Assembly: GCF_900142985.1 (NCBI RefSeq)
Contig: NZ_LT670849.1
Span: 1,426,001-1,490,000 of the forward strand
Length of the DNA stretch: 64,000 bases
Reading direction: 5' to 3'
From: Bradyrhizobium erythrophlei
GTDB lineage: Bacteria > Pseudomonadota > Alphaproteobacteria > Rhizobiales > Xanthobacteraceae
A program made the position numbers and the translations under genes. Positions 50,919 through 59,188 of this stretch are shown piece by piece. The notes under the pieces are model-generated. The model did not search any database and was not told the origin of the DNA. It worked only from the letters and a program-made list of their open reading frames with translations. Positions within the stretch are counted from its first letter, which is position 1; each line of letters starts with the position of its first letter.

Positions 50919-51863
50919 ATGTCAGATTACGATGACCATCACGAAGATGGTGTCAGTCGCCGTCATGCCCTCGAATGCATGCTCTGGGCGGGCACTGGTG
51001 TTTTGTGGACAGTGAGCGGCGGCATTCCACGATCGAGCCTGATCGGATCGGCGCAGGCGGCTGAAGGCAGCGGCTTCACCTTTCTTCAGATCTCCGACAG
51101 TCATGTCGGTTTTGACAAGAAGGCGAACCCGAACGCGCTTGGAACGCTGCAAGAGGCCATCGCCAAGGTCAAGGCACTTCCCAACAAGCCGTCTTTCATG
51201 CTGCACACCGGCGATATCACCCATTTGTCGAAACCAAAGGAGTTCGACGACGCCGCGCAAGTCATCGGCAGTTCGGGGCTCGACACGCACTACGTGCCGG
51301 GCGAACACGACAACCTCGATGATGTTCCGCTCAAATCCTACCTCGAGCGTTACGGCAAAGGCACCAAGGGCACGGGCTGGTATTCCTTCAACCAGAATGG
51401 CGTCCATTTCATAGGTCTCAACAATGTGATGAACATCGAGGCCGGCGGCATGGGCAAGCTTGGACCTGAACAGCTGGCGTGGCTGGCCGATGACGTGAAA
51501 GGTCTTTCCGCCTCCACGCCTATCGTCGTCTTCGCCCACATTCCGCTATGGACGATCTCCAAGGAATGGGGCTGGGGCACCGAAGATTCCGAGAACGCGC
51601 TATCCATGTTGAAGCGCTTCGGCTCGGTGACGGTGCTCAATGGGCACATTCACCAGCTGATGCAGAAGGTTGAAGGCAGCGTCAACTTTCATACCGCGAG
51701 GTCCACGGCGTTTCCTCAGCCGGCGCCAGGTTCGGCTCCTGCGCCGACGCCCCTGGTCGTTCCGGCAGAAAAATTGCGCTCGGTGCTGGGCATCAGAACC
51801 GTCATCTACACGCAGGGCAAGGAATTGCTCGCCGTCACCGACCAACCTTTGGCAACGGCCTGA
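50919..51863 (+). CDS. Tat-exported calcineurin-like metallophosphoesterase
   Basis: 314 aa. SRRHALECMLWAGTGVLW (residues 13-30) is a Tat-type signal with cleavage near AQAAE (45-49). Metal-site motifs: ISDSHVG (Asp60, His62), HTGDITH (Asp99), PGEHDN (129-132) where the family normally has GNHD, FAHIPLW near 206 and NGHIH near 242. The Glu in place of the metal-bridging Asn is notable. The fold resembles CpdA (cyclic AMP phosphodiesterase) but an exported protein would act on periplasmic phosphoesters. GAGGAAACGCT is the ribosome binding site. Next gene is 298 bases downstream. Confidence 0.87.
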   Translation: MSDYDDHHEDGVSRRHALECMLWAGTGVLWTVSGGIPRSSLIGSAQAAEGSGFTFLQISDSHVGFDKKANPNALGTLQEAIAKVKALPNKPSFMLHTGDITHLSKPKEFDDAAQVIGSSGLDTHYVPGEHDNLDDVPLKSYLERYGKGTKGTGWYSFNQNGVHFIGLNNVMNIEAGGMGKLGPEQLAWLADDVKGLSASTPIVVFAHIPLWTISKEWGWGTEDSENALSMLKRFGSVTVLNGHIHQLMQKVEGSVNFHTARSTAFPQPAPGSAPAPTPLVVPAEKLRSVLGIRTVIYTQGKELLAVTDQPLATA

Positions 51864-52160
51864 GCAGACTTCGCACCGCTGGCATTTCGATTCTTTGTCA
51901 TCGCCTCTAGGAAAGAATCTGACTGTCGGTGGTACGGCGACCGTGTCACCGGTGCCTGTCCCTTCGCCGAACTCCCTGGAGAAGGTTGGGCCTCGGTGGC
52001 ACGACGCTGCATATGCAAGACGTGCGTTCGCAAGCGATCGAAGCGAGTTGCCGAATTTGGCACGACACGAATTTTGACACTGCCGCGCCTGCGGAACGCG
52101 AGATCCCACGATCTCCCGTTCGATACAAACGACGCGAAGCCCCAAATCAGGAGAGAGATA

Positions 52161-53123
52161 ATGAAGAAGATAGGTCTTATCGCTGGCATCCTTGTCAGTG
52201 TTGCGCTTTTATCACCCGCCTTTGCTCAAACCAAGCCAACGATTCCCGTGATCGTGACGGACTTGAGCTCGCCCTATTGGCAGGCTGTCCTCGCCGGCGC
52301 CCGCAAGGCGGGTGCCGACCTCGGCGTCAATGTCGTGGGTCTCGGTCCGCAATCGGCAGCCGACGTAAACGGTCAGATTGCGGTGCTGGAAAAAGCCGCA
52401 GCAGCCGATGCGGCGGCAATCGTGATCGCGCCGGCGCAATTTGCCGCCCTCGGAAAGCCGATCGAGGAAGCGGCCAAAAAAACCAAGGTGATCGGGATTG
52501 ACTCTGCAGCCGACACCAAAGCGATGACGTCGCTGCTTGCGATCGATAATCTTAAGGCGGGCGGCGTTGCAGCCGACACGCTTATTGCTGCCATACAGAG
52601 AACATATGCCGATGCGGAGGGTGACGTCGTGATAATCAACCTCACGTCCGGTGTCCCCTCGCTGGATCAGCGCGCCAAGGGCTTCAAGGATCTGGTTGCC
52701 GCGAAATACGGTGCGATGAATGTCGCTGCCGAAAAGGTCGCGGACGGCAAACCCGCAACGGGCATCGAGATCATGAAAGGATTTATTTCCGGCATGGAGG
52801 ATCTGCGCGGCGTATTCGTCTCAGATCCAGTCATGACGCAGGCGATAGGCCAAGCGGTGGCTGAAAAGACGACAAAGGACAAGATCCACGTCGTCGGCTT
52901 TGGATCGGACGAAAAACTGGTCAAATTCCTGCAAGACGATGTGATTACCGGACTGATCGTCGAGGACCCGTTTCGCATGGGTTATGATGGCGTCAAGACG
53001 GCGTTCGCAGCCTCAAAGGGCGAGAAGGTGCCGGCCAATATCGAAATTGAGGCAACGCTGATCACCAAGGCGAATTTGAGTTCTGCGCGCGCGCAAGAAC
53101 TCCTCAAGCCGAACGTCAAATAA
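52161..53123 (+). CDS. Orphan RbsB-type sugar-binding periplasmic protein
   Basis: 320 aa with a signal peptide (about residues 1-22, ending SPAFAQ). AGGAGAGAGATA precedes the ATG. Typical type I periplasmic-binding sequence: PVIVTDLSSPYWQAVLAGARKAGADLGV (positions 52225-52320), GQIAVLEKAAAADAAAIVIAP, VIGIDSAADT, and VIINLTSGVPSLDQRAKGFKD. The ligand is probably a monosaccharide or polyol. No permease or ATPase gene accompanies it within the window. A stem (53143-53150 with 53166-53173) after the stop may terminate transcription. Confidence 0.87.
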   Translation: MKKIGLIAGILVSVALLSPAFAQTKPTIPVIVTDLSSPYWQAVLAGARKAGADLGVNVVGLGPQSAADVNGQIAVLEKAAAADAAAIVIAPAQFAALGKPIEEAAKKTKVIGIDSAADTKAMTSLLAIDNLKAGGVAADTLIAAIQRTYADAEGDVVIINLTSGVPSLDQRAKGFKDLVAAKYGAMNVAAEKVADGKPATGIEIMKGFISGMEDLRGVFVSDPVMTQAIGQAVAEKTTKDKIHVVGFGSDEKLVKFLQDDVITGLIVEDPFRMGYDGVKTAFAASKGEKVPANIEIEATLITKANLSSARAQELLKPNVK

Positions 53124-53142
53124 CTGTCTGGAACAAGCTTGG

Positions 53143-53173
53143 AGCGGGATCGCCCTGGCAAAGCCATCCCGCT
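53143..53173 (+). terminator. Hairpin after the sugar-binding protein gene
   Basis: AGCGGGAT (53143-53150) / ATCCCGCT (53166-53173) with a 15-base loop, 20 bases after the stop codon. No T-run, so confidence is moderate. Confidence 0.45.
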
Positions 53174-53291
53174 GCCAACGCTCCTGAACTCGCTCGGTAC
53201 TGGCGCGACCCATGATTTGTGACCGGCGGCCTGTCGATAGCCGGCCGCATCGCTGGATCAATTTGCTCTCGCAAGCTGGCCTGGCGCGCTG

Positions 53292-54707
53292 CTATTTTGC
53301 CGTCGATGCCAGGCTTCTGAAATCAACACCCGATGTCGCGGAAAGGTAAGTGAAAGCGGTCCACACCGCGACGGCCTGCTCGAGCCGTTTCGGATCTATC
53401 TTGTCGAGCGTGTCGTCTGCGGTGTGATGGGTATCGAAATAGTCAAGACCATCCTGCCTCAGTGAGCTTGTCGGAACGCCCGCTCGGTGCAGATCGCGAA
53501 TGTCTTCGCCACCGAAAAGGGCCGGCCGACTGTCAACATTAGCGCCGAGCGGCGCGATGACCCGCTGCAACAAGCGACCGAAATCACTGCCGGCAGCGCC
53601 GGGCGGCAGCTGCACGGAATAGACATTTCCAGCCCCGAAATCCGCCTCAGCAGCGACGACGATGTTGCCGATCTCCCCTTGGTGAGCCTGGGCATAAGCG
53701 GCGCCGCTGAAATCCATCTCCTCAGCGCCGAACAAGACGACACGGATCGTTCGGCTTGGGCGTTGCGGCAGGCTGCCAATAAGTCGAGCCGCACCGAAGG
53801 CTATGGCGGTTCCGGCCCCGTCGTCGGTCGCACCGGTGCCGAGATCCCAGGAATCGAGATGTCCGCCGATGAGGACGATCTCATCCGGACGCTCGTTTCC
53901 CTTCAACTCGCCGACGACGTTCCACGACGATGCATTCTCTTCAACCGTTGGCCTTAACACAAGACGAATCCTGACCGGACCAAGAGCCGCCAACCGCTCA
54001 AGCTGCTCGGCATCCGGCACGGCCAGTGAAGCAGCCGGAATCCGCGGAGCGTCATCCTTGTAAGTCAGAGCACCAGTATGAGGCAGGCGATGGCTGTCGG
54101 TACCAAGCGAGCGCAGCAGATAAGCTACGGCGCCGCGCTTTGCGGCCTCCGACGGACCAGAACGCCGGATCGGGTTTGCGGCACCATAGCCGCTCCCGTC
54201 CTGGGCCCTTACCATGCGCTGGGTCACTATTGCGATCTTCCCGGCGAGCGATCCCGGAGCCGCTGCCAGCAGATCATCGTACGTTCGGAACAATGCGATC
54301 TCGGCCTCGATACCGTTGGCATCCGTGGCGATCGAGCCACCCAATGCCGTAATGGCGAGATGCTGGGGGATTGGGGCTACGATCTCCGCCTTCTCCTCGC
54401 CCCGAATCCAGGCTGGGAAGGTAAAAGGTTCGGAATGCACGTTCTCGAAGCCCGCTGCTTTCAACCGTGCTTCAGCCCATGCGACCGCCCGCTTATGGGC
54501 AGCAGTTCCGGCCAAGCGCTGCCCGATTTCGGTCGTCAGGGATCGTACGAAATCGAAAGCAGCGGGATCGCTGAGCGCCCGTTGCCCGAGGCTCGATGCG
54601 GTCGCAAGCCAGAGCTCGGAAGGTTTTTCGTCAGCCTTGCTGGCACTTCCTGCGGCACTCGACACGAGAGCGAGCACAACGACCAGAACGCCTAACCTCT
54701 TGCTCAT
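53292..54707 (-). CDS. Exported M28-family zinc peptidase with PA domain
   Basis: 471 aa. Start 54707 chosen for GAGGAG-TAATTCG; an upstream frame is unsupported. Signal peptide to about residue 25 (SSAAGSASKA). A protease-associated insert is likely around 130-255. The M28 metal site is visible: GGHLDSWDLGTG (His and Asp near 292-294), DDGAGTAIAFGAARL, FGAEEMDFSG (catalytic Glu pair near 340), EADFGAGNV, and DTHHTADDTLDKI (His near 438). Family members are aminopeptidases or carboxypeptidases of the glutamate carboxypeptidase II type. It is the last of three co-directional genes with a cytochrome c and an amine oxidase. Confidence 0.9.
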   Translation of the reverse strand: MSKRLGVLVVVLALVSSAAGSASKADEKPSELWLATASSLGQRALSDPAAFDFVRSLTTEIGQRLAGTAAHKRAVAWAEARLKAAGFENVHSEPFTFPAWIRGEEKAEIVAPIPQHLAITALGGSIATDANGIEAEIALFRTYDDLLAAAPGSLAGKIAIVTQRMVRAQDGSGYGAANPIRRSGPSEAAKRGAVAYLLRSLGTDSHRLPHTGALTYKDDAPRIPAASLAVPDAEQLERLAALGPVRIRLVLRPTVEENASSWNVVGELKGNERPDEIVLIGGHLDSWDLGTGATDDGAGTAIAFGAARLIGSLPQRPSRTIRVVLFGAEEMDFSGAAYAQAHQGEIGNIVVAAEADFGAGNVYSVQLPPGAAGSDFGRLLQRVIAPLGANVDSRPALFGGEDIRDLHRAGVPTSSLRQDGLDYFDTHHTADDTLDKIDPKRLEQAVAVWTAFTYLSATSGVDFRSLASTAK

Positions 54708-54789
54708 CGAATTACTCCTCCGCCAAGCCAAATTCCGCGGACCGACACAATCTCGAGGGCCACCTCGATTCGCTGTTGTCGCGGATGGA

Positions 54790-55212
54790 CTATGGCCGGA
54801 CCAGCTTGACGTCTTCGACCGTTACCGTGTCTTGATACTGATTGCCAAAATGCGTTCTGAGATAGTTGACGACTTCGGCGACCTGGTCATCACTCATCAT
54901 CGAGCCGACCGGAGGCATCGCACGCTGCCCTCGAACCACGACATAGACCGGATAGGCTTTGGCTTCGAGGTTCTTGTTGTTGACGAGGGACGGGTAATAG
55001 CCTGCCCCTGCCGCGCCTCTGCCGTCCGGCATGTGGCAGCCCTGACAGATACCCGCAAACAATTCGGCGCCATTCGATTCCGAAAATCTGGAGCCCGGAC
55101 TCAAGATCGCACTGGACGGCGAATTGGATTCGGCAATCGCGCGCCCTACCGAAGGGGCCAATGCAATCAAGGCCAGACATACAGCGGTTGAACAATAGCC
55201 GTACGATGTCAT
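54790..55212 (-). CDS. Periplasmic c-type cytochrome
   Basis: 140 aa with a signal peptide (about residues 1-27, ending GRAIAE). One haem site CQGCH in FAGICQGCHMPDGRGA (about residues 54-69); the likely axial Met is in RAMPPVGSMMSDDQV (about 97-111). Size and motifs fit class I cytochromes serving as electron acceptors of periplasmic dehydrogenases. It lies 43 bases after the flavin amine oxidase and 82 bases before the M28 peptidase, all on one strand, which strongly suggests that it takes electrons from the oxidase. Confidence 0.88.
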   Translation of the reverse strand: MTSYGYCSTAVCLALIALAPSVGRAIAESNSPSSAILSPGSRFSESNGAELFAGICQGCHMPDGRGAAGAGYYPSLVNNKNLEAKAYPVYVVVRGQRAMPPVGSMMSDDQVAEVVNYLRTHFGNQYQDTVTVEDVKLVRP

Positions 55213-55255
55213 CGAATTTTGTCTTCGCTCGTTGCGCTGTATCGGTCGCATCGGA

Positions 55256-56854
55256 TTACATCTTTACGACGCGCTCGTGTAGCCGCGTGATCGCATCGAG
55301 CGCCGACAAGATTGCACCCTCCTGCCAGGCGGGAATGTAGGACGCATGTTCGCCCGCAAGAACGAAGTGGCCGTCGATCTGGCACAGATCGTCGTAATGA
55401 TCTTCTCTCGCCTCATCCGTCCAGCTTCCGGCGCAACCTAGCGTAAAAGGCATTCGATGCCAGGCCACCGCAATTCCGTTTTCGAATTCGGTTCGATATT
55501 GGGGGTGAATACTGGATCCCAATTCGACGGCACGCGCGATCCGGTCCGCTGGCGCCATGGACGTGAATTCAAACGAATTTGCCACGTCAAAAACATAGGC
55601 GCCCAACAACACGCCTCGTCCGTTACGATTGAACCCGCTGCTGGGGTACGAGATCTGGCGAATTGGCAGGTCCGTATAGGTGATCCCCCCGTAAATCGCT
55701 TCGTCCTCTTCCCAGAACCTGCGCTTGAATTGGAGGCCGATTTTGACAGACGAAGCGTAGGGAACTGCGTCGATGGCGGCCTTCATGCGCGAGCCCACAT
55801 CAATGGGGATCTGACTCAGGATCGAAAGGGGAATCGTGCAGACGCACCAGTCGGCTTTAGCAACTTGCGTCATTCCTGGCGTCCTGGAATTGACATAGCT
55901 TACGGCCACGCCGCCATCGTGTTGTTGGATACGAGTAACTTTCGCATCGTACTGAATGAGGTCGCCGACTTCCCTGGCGAACGCTTTGCCTATCATGTCC
56001 ATGCCGCCGACGGGCTGGAACATGGTGGTCTGGAATTGGTACAACGCGAAATTCTGCAGATACCGCCAGAGCCTGGATTCCAGAATGTCCGACAGGTTCG
56101 CGGGTTTGCCTGCAACCGGTCTCGCGGCGAGTCCGCCTCCGGGATCCCGGGCGTAGCCGCGAAAATTCGCCGAAACAAGACTGGCGCTATAAGCGTAGTT
56201 CTTGTCCAACGCGCCCCACGATCTCAGCGCCTGCAGCAAGATCTCTTTGTCTTCCGTCGACACCGCTTCGTCGAGCTTGCTCTGCTGAGTAGCTTTGGCC
56301 AATAATTCCGCAACCTGGCCCTGAAAGTCGGACTTGATCTCGCGAATGCGCTGTGGCCGACCGTTAAAGGCGGCGGACGAGTGCAGAAAGGCGTTGTGAT
56401 TAAGTTGGATGAACGGCTCAAGCGTGACGCCGAGACGCCTGCAATAATCGAGCACGGCACGATGATGAAAGGGAATGCGCCACGGGCCGGGGTTCAGATA
56501 AAGACCTTCCTCAAACCCACAAGTCTGCTCGGCACCGCCCAGTTCGGTAAACTTGTCCCCTCCCCTTATCGTCCAGTTGCGTCCTCCCGGACGGTTGTTG
56601 AACTCCAATACCTGGACCCTGTAGCCGGCCTTGCGCAATTCGAGCGCCGCCGTCATCCCGGCAAGTCCCGCGCCAAGGATCAGGACCGATGCGCCCTTCG
56701 CGTCTCCCTCCAGCTTGATCGGGCCTCTATACCTAGACTCAGCGGCGAAGCCGAGGCTGGTCATGGCCTGATACATTGCGGCACTTCCGGCGACCGATCC
56801 TACGAGCGCAAGCAGACCTCGCCTGGTCAAAACCGCCTCGGTATCGTTGTGCAT
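55256..56854 (-). CDS. Exported flavin amine oxidase/dehydrogenase (L-amino acid or monoamine type)
   Basis: 532 aa; start 56854 selected for AGGTGGCT just upstream (frames extend to 56932). LTRRGLLALVGSVAGSAAM (residues 10-28) is a Tat-like signal. FAD site: VLILGAGLAGMTAALELRKAG (about 57-77), then VLEFNNRPGGRNWTIRGG (about 82-99) and C-terminal GHFVLAGEHASYIPAWQEGAILSAL, with Trp/Glu shaping the aromatic cage. The catalytic domain resembles L-amino acid/monoamine oxidases; the paired cytochrome c implies that it works as a dehydrogenase passing electrons to the respiratory chain, as NicA2 and pseudooxynicotine amine oxidase do with CycN. Substrate unknown. Confidence 0.87.
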   Translation of the reverse strand: MHNDTEAVLTRRGLLALVGSVAGSAAMYQAMTSLGFAAESRYRGPIKLEGDAKGASVLILGAGLAGMTAALELRKAGYRVQVLEFNNRPGGRNWTIRGGDKFTELGGAEQTCGFEEGLYLNPGPWRIPFHHRAVLDYCRRLGVTLEPFIQLNHNAFLHSSAAFNGRPQRIREIKSDFQGQVAELLAKATQQSKLDEAVSTEDKEILLQALRSWGALDKNYAYSASLVSANFRGYARDPGGGLAARPVAGKPANLSDILESRLWRYLQNFALYQFQTTMFQPVGGMDMIGKAFAREVGDLIQYDAKVTRIQQHDGGVAVSYVNSRTPGMTQVAKADWCVCTIPLSILSQIPIDVGSRMKAAIDAVPYASSVKIGLQFKRRFWEEDEAIYGGITYTDLPIRQISYPSSGFNRNGRGVLLGAYVFDVANSFEFTSMAPADRIARAVELGSSIHPQYRTEFENGIAVAWHRMPFTLGCAGSWTDEAREDHYDDLCQIDGHFVLAGEHASYIPAWQEGAILSALDAITRLHERVVKM

Positions 56855-57196
56855 AGCCACCTGTTTCCGTCCCGACAGCGTGAAGAGCATAAGAGCAGTT
56901 CGCCACCGGCGCAAACCTCGGTTTCCAATCAAACTGGCTCGGCAAAGGCGTAGGCGGGTCGGAAGATCCGGTACCTGAAAAGCCGGTGGCGGCTAATGTT
57001 TCTTACGAGACCTGCTCAACGCAATTAAGTTCCGCTCCGCCTGGATAACGGTGGGTAGCAAAGTGAAATCGTTTCGAGGCCTGCCAGTCCCAAAAGACGA
57101 CTCAGATAGACTGAGCTCATTGCAACGCGGCCTGCGATTCAGACGTCTGAAACCTTCCAGACACGCTTCACGTCGCCGCACAGCGAGGACGTCAAA

Positions 57197-57958
57197 ATGG
57201 CTGGTCACGCAGACGCAATGACTTTATCCGAGCGCGCCGATGCGATCGAGGAGCACATGATGCACGAGCTTGAGCACCTCGTCATCAAGTCGGCGCTTTT
57301 CAACCTAGCCGACGGAAGGCTGGATGACGACACCGCCCTGATTGCAAGAAATCCAGGCAAGTATCTTCTCATGAAGGAGGACCCGCGCCTCCCCAAAACG
57401 CCGCCCAAACCAACCTTGATCGACTATTTCAAATGCCGCTTTGCATCGACGTCGCACTTGCTGCAGAGCGCAGCGCACGCCAAAAAATCCGGCCACGGCG
57501 AGAAGGTCATTATGGCTTGCCTCCTGCACGATATCGCGGTCGCCGGTTTCATCAGGTGCGACCATGGTTATTGGGGCGCCCAGATGATCGAGCCTTATGT
57601 CGACGAAGAGGTGAGTTGGGCCGTGCGTGCCCATCAGGCGCTCCGCTTCTTTCCGGACGAAACGGTCGGCTACCAATATCCCGAAGCTTACGTGAAATGG
57701 TTTGGTCCCGACTTCCAGCCCGAGCCCTATATCGTTGACGAGTACAACCGCGCGCTCAACCATCGGCACTACATGACGGCGCGCTTGATCACCCTCAACG
57801 ACCTCTATTCCTTCGATCCAAATGCCTCGGTCGACATCGAGGAGTTCACCGACATCATCGGACGTCATTTCAAGCAGCCGAAAGAGGGGCTTGGACTCGA
57901 CAGCAGCCCATCCGCGCATATGTGGCGCACGATGCTATGGCCAACCCGATTTCTCTAG
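57197..57958 (+). CDS. HD-domain protein, possible PhnZ-like diiron oxygenase
   Basis: 253 aa, soluble, start 57197 after GAGGACGTCAAA. HD-type ligands: His87 in STSHLLQSA, His111-Asp112 in ACLLHDIA, His123 in CDHGYWGAQMIEPYV, His146 in VSWAVRAHQALRFF, and Asp202 in TLNDLYSFD. Ordinary HD phosphohydrolases need H, HD and D; the extra two His are what mixed-valence diiron HD oxygenases (PhnZ, TmpB, myo-inositol oxygenase) add. The GAQMIEPYV...VSWAVRAH spacing also resembles that branch. The His87-to-HisAsp spacing of 24 matches PhnZ. It is monocistronic and has no phn genes nearby, so substrate is open; phosphohydrolase activity remains possible. Confidence 0.75.
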   Translation: MAGHADAMTLSERADAIEEHMMHELEHLVIKSALFNLADGRLDDDTALIARNPGKYLLMKEDPRLPKTPPKPTLIDYFKCRFASTSHLLQSAAHAKKSGHGEKVIMACLLHDIAVAGFIRCDHGYWGAQMIEPYVDEEVSWAVRAHQALRFFPDETVGYQYPEAYVKWFGPDFQPEPYIVDEYNRALNHRHYMTARLITLNDLYSFDPNASVDIEEFTDIIGRHFKQPKEGLGLDSSPSAHMWRTMLWPTRFL

Positions 57959-58013
57959 GACAGCCCCGCTCCGGCGCGGGTTTCGCGCGCGGACCGACGT
58001 TCATTGCAATCGC

Positions 58014-58235
58014 CTAAAGACGATGGCTTCGCTGATGTTCGCCGTCAGGCGGCGTGAAACATGGCTTTGTTTCGTAGCCAGTTGGGGCGCCGGCATCGGT
58101 CGCATTATTCTGCGCCGACGCGCTTGCCCACGGTCCGTGAAGACTGAAGGGTCCTCCCTTGGCGTCCACTTTTTCAAGACCCGCAACAGATAACCACAGG
58201 CCGATGGCGGCGCACGTGGTCAAAAATCTACTCAT
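58014..58235 (-). CDS. Tiny exported protein
   Basis: 73 aa from ATG 58235 with GAGGATTTGT upstream. MSRFLTTCAAIGLWLSVAGLEKVDA is a signal-like N-terminus, followed by a polar region with KGGPFSLHGPWASASAQNNATDAG and one Cys. No named family. First of three very short secreted proteins in 1.1 kb. Coding status is likely but not certain. Confidence 0.45.
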   Translation of the reverse strand: MSRFLTTCAAIGLWLSVAGLEKVDAKGGPFSLHGPWASASAQNNATDAGAPTGYETKPCFTPPDGEHQRSHRL

Positions 58236-58425
58236 ACAAATCCTCGCGACTTTAGCCATTGGAGTGCTTCAGCACCTGCCCATGGCGCAGTGACAAAGCT
58301 TCGCGGCGATGTGCCCGGAGATCGCATCGTCCGGATCGGCACTGGCAGATTATCCCAGACTGCCGAATACGATGGCGATGACAGCACCGACTGCGATCCA
58401 GGCGCGCAGCATAATATTCTCAGAC

Positions 58426-58632
58426 TCAGTTGAATCCAGTCATGCTGCCCCAACCACCCATACCGCCACCGGCCTGAGTCGCGGGTTCCTCGGCAGCGTT
58501 CGAGTTCATGAAGCGCTCGCTGCTGTACTGCCGCTCGTGACGGACGTGGTGATGGCTTTTGGCAAACGCGACCTGCGTGGTCGAGCCGGCTATCAACGCA
58601 ACACCAAGAAGTGCAAGAACGATCTTACGCAC
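58426..58632 (-). CDS. Tiny exported His/Gly-rich protein
   Basis: 68 aa, started at a GTG (58632) because GGAGATAACT gives ideal spacing; ATG 58644 has none. Signal peptide RKIVLALLGVALIAGSTTQVAFA (58560-58632), then SHHHVRHERQYSSERFMNSN, a stretch rich in His and Arg, and a Gly/Met end (GGGMGGWGSMTG). Histidines could bind metal ions; this is only inference. Confidence 0.6.
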   Translation of the reverse strand: MRKIVLALLGVALIAGSTTQVAFAKSHHHVRHERQYSSERFMNSNAAEEPATQAGGGMGGWGSMTGFN

Positions 58633-58984
58633 AGTTATCTCCATCCTTGATGGTTCAACGATGTTCGTGTCGAACCTGCTCAAGGAAGTAAGGAGAGAGG
58701 TTTCTGTTGATAGTGCTGACGGTGCGACACCCGGTCACAACGAGCATCAACTAAGGGTGAGTGGTTCGATCGCGCGCCGAATGAGGCTGACCCGCACGCA
58801 GGGTCTGTGACGAAGGGCTTCACTCTATCCGGTTCACGCGGGCTTGAAACGTCTGACACGGAATTTAGCCGCCGGCGGCGGACCGCATTCATACCTCAGC
58901 AGTACGAGGAGCCAATATCCCGGCGCAAGGCCGCAAGTACTCGTTTGCGACAATCCATCCTTCGCCGGCAAAGGAGAACCTGTC
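58633..58984. other. Non-coding stretch
   Basis: 352 bases with no gene I can support and no strong inverted repeat. It separates divergently transcribed tiny secreted genes and likely holds their promoters; the last bases carry the AAAGGAGAACC ribosome binding site of the 58985 gene. Confidence 0.45.
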
Positions 58985-59140
58985 ATGACGAACTTCACAC
59001 TGCTCGTCGCGACCGCGGTTTCGCTGCTGGCAGCAGCGCCCGCGATCGCGACGCCGCGCCATCATAGCTACGGCTATTCCCGGGCTTATACTTCCAGCAA
59101 CTACTCGGGCGATTTCGCCCGCAGAAACACCTTCAACTGA
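58985..59140 (+). CDS. Tiny exported Tyr/Ser-rich protein
   Basis: 51 aa from ATG 58985, preceded by AAAGGAGAACCTGTC, one of the best ribosome binding sites in the window. MTNFTLLVATAVSLLAAAPA (residues 1-20) with IATPR is a signal peptide; the mature part, about 28 residues, is rich in Tyr, Ser and Arg (HHSYGYSRAYTSSNYSG). Function unknown; small surface or periplasmic peptide. Confidence 0.6.
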   Translation: MTNFTLLVATAVSLLAAAPAIATPRHHSYGYSRAYTSSNYSGDFARRNTFN

Positions 59141-59188
59141 GCATGACGAACTCGCGGCACCAACGTTGCGGACTTCCAAACCGCCGCG

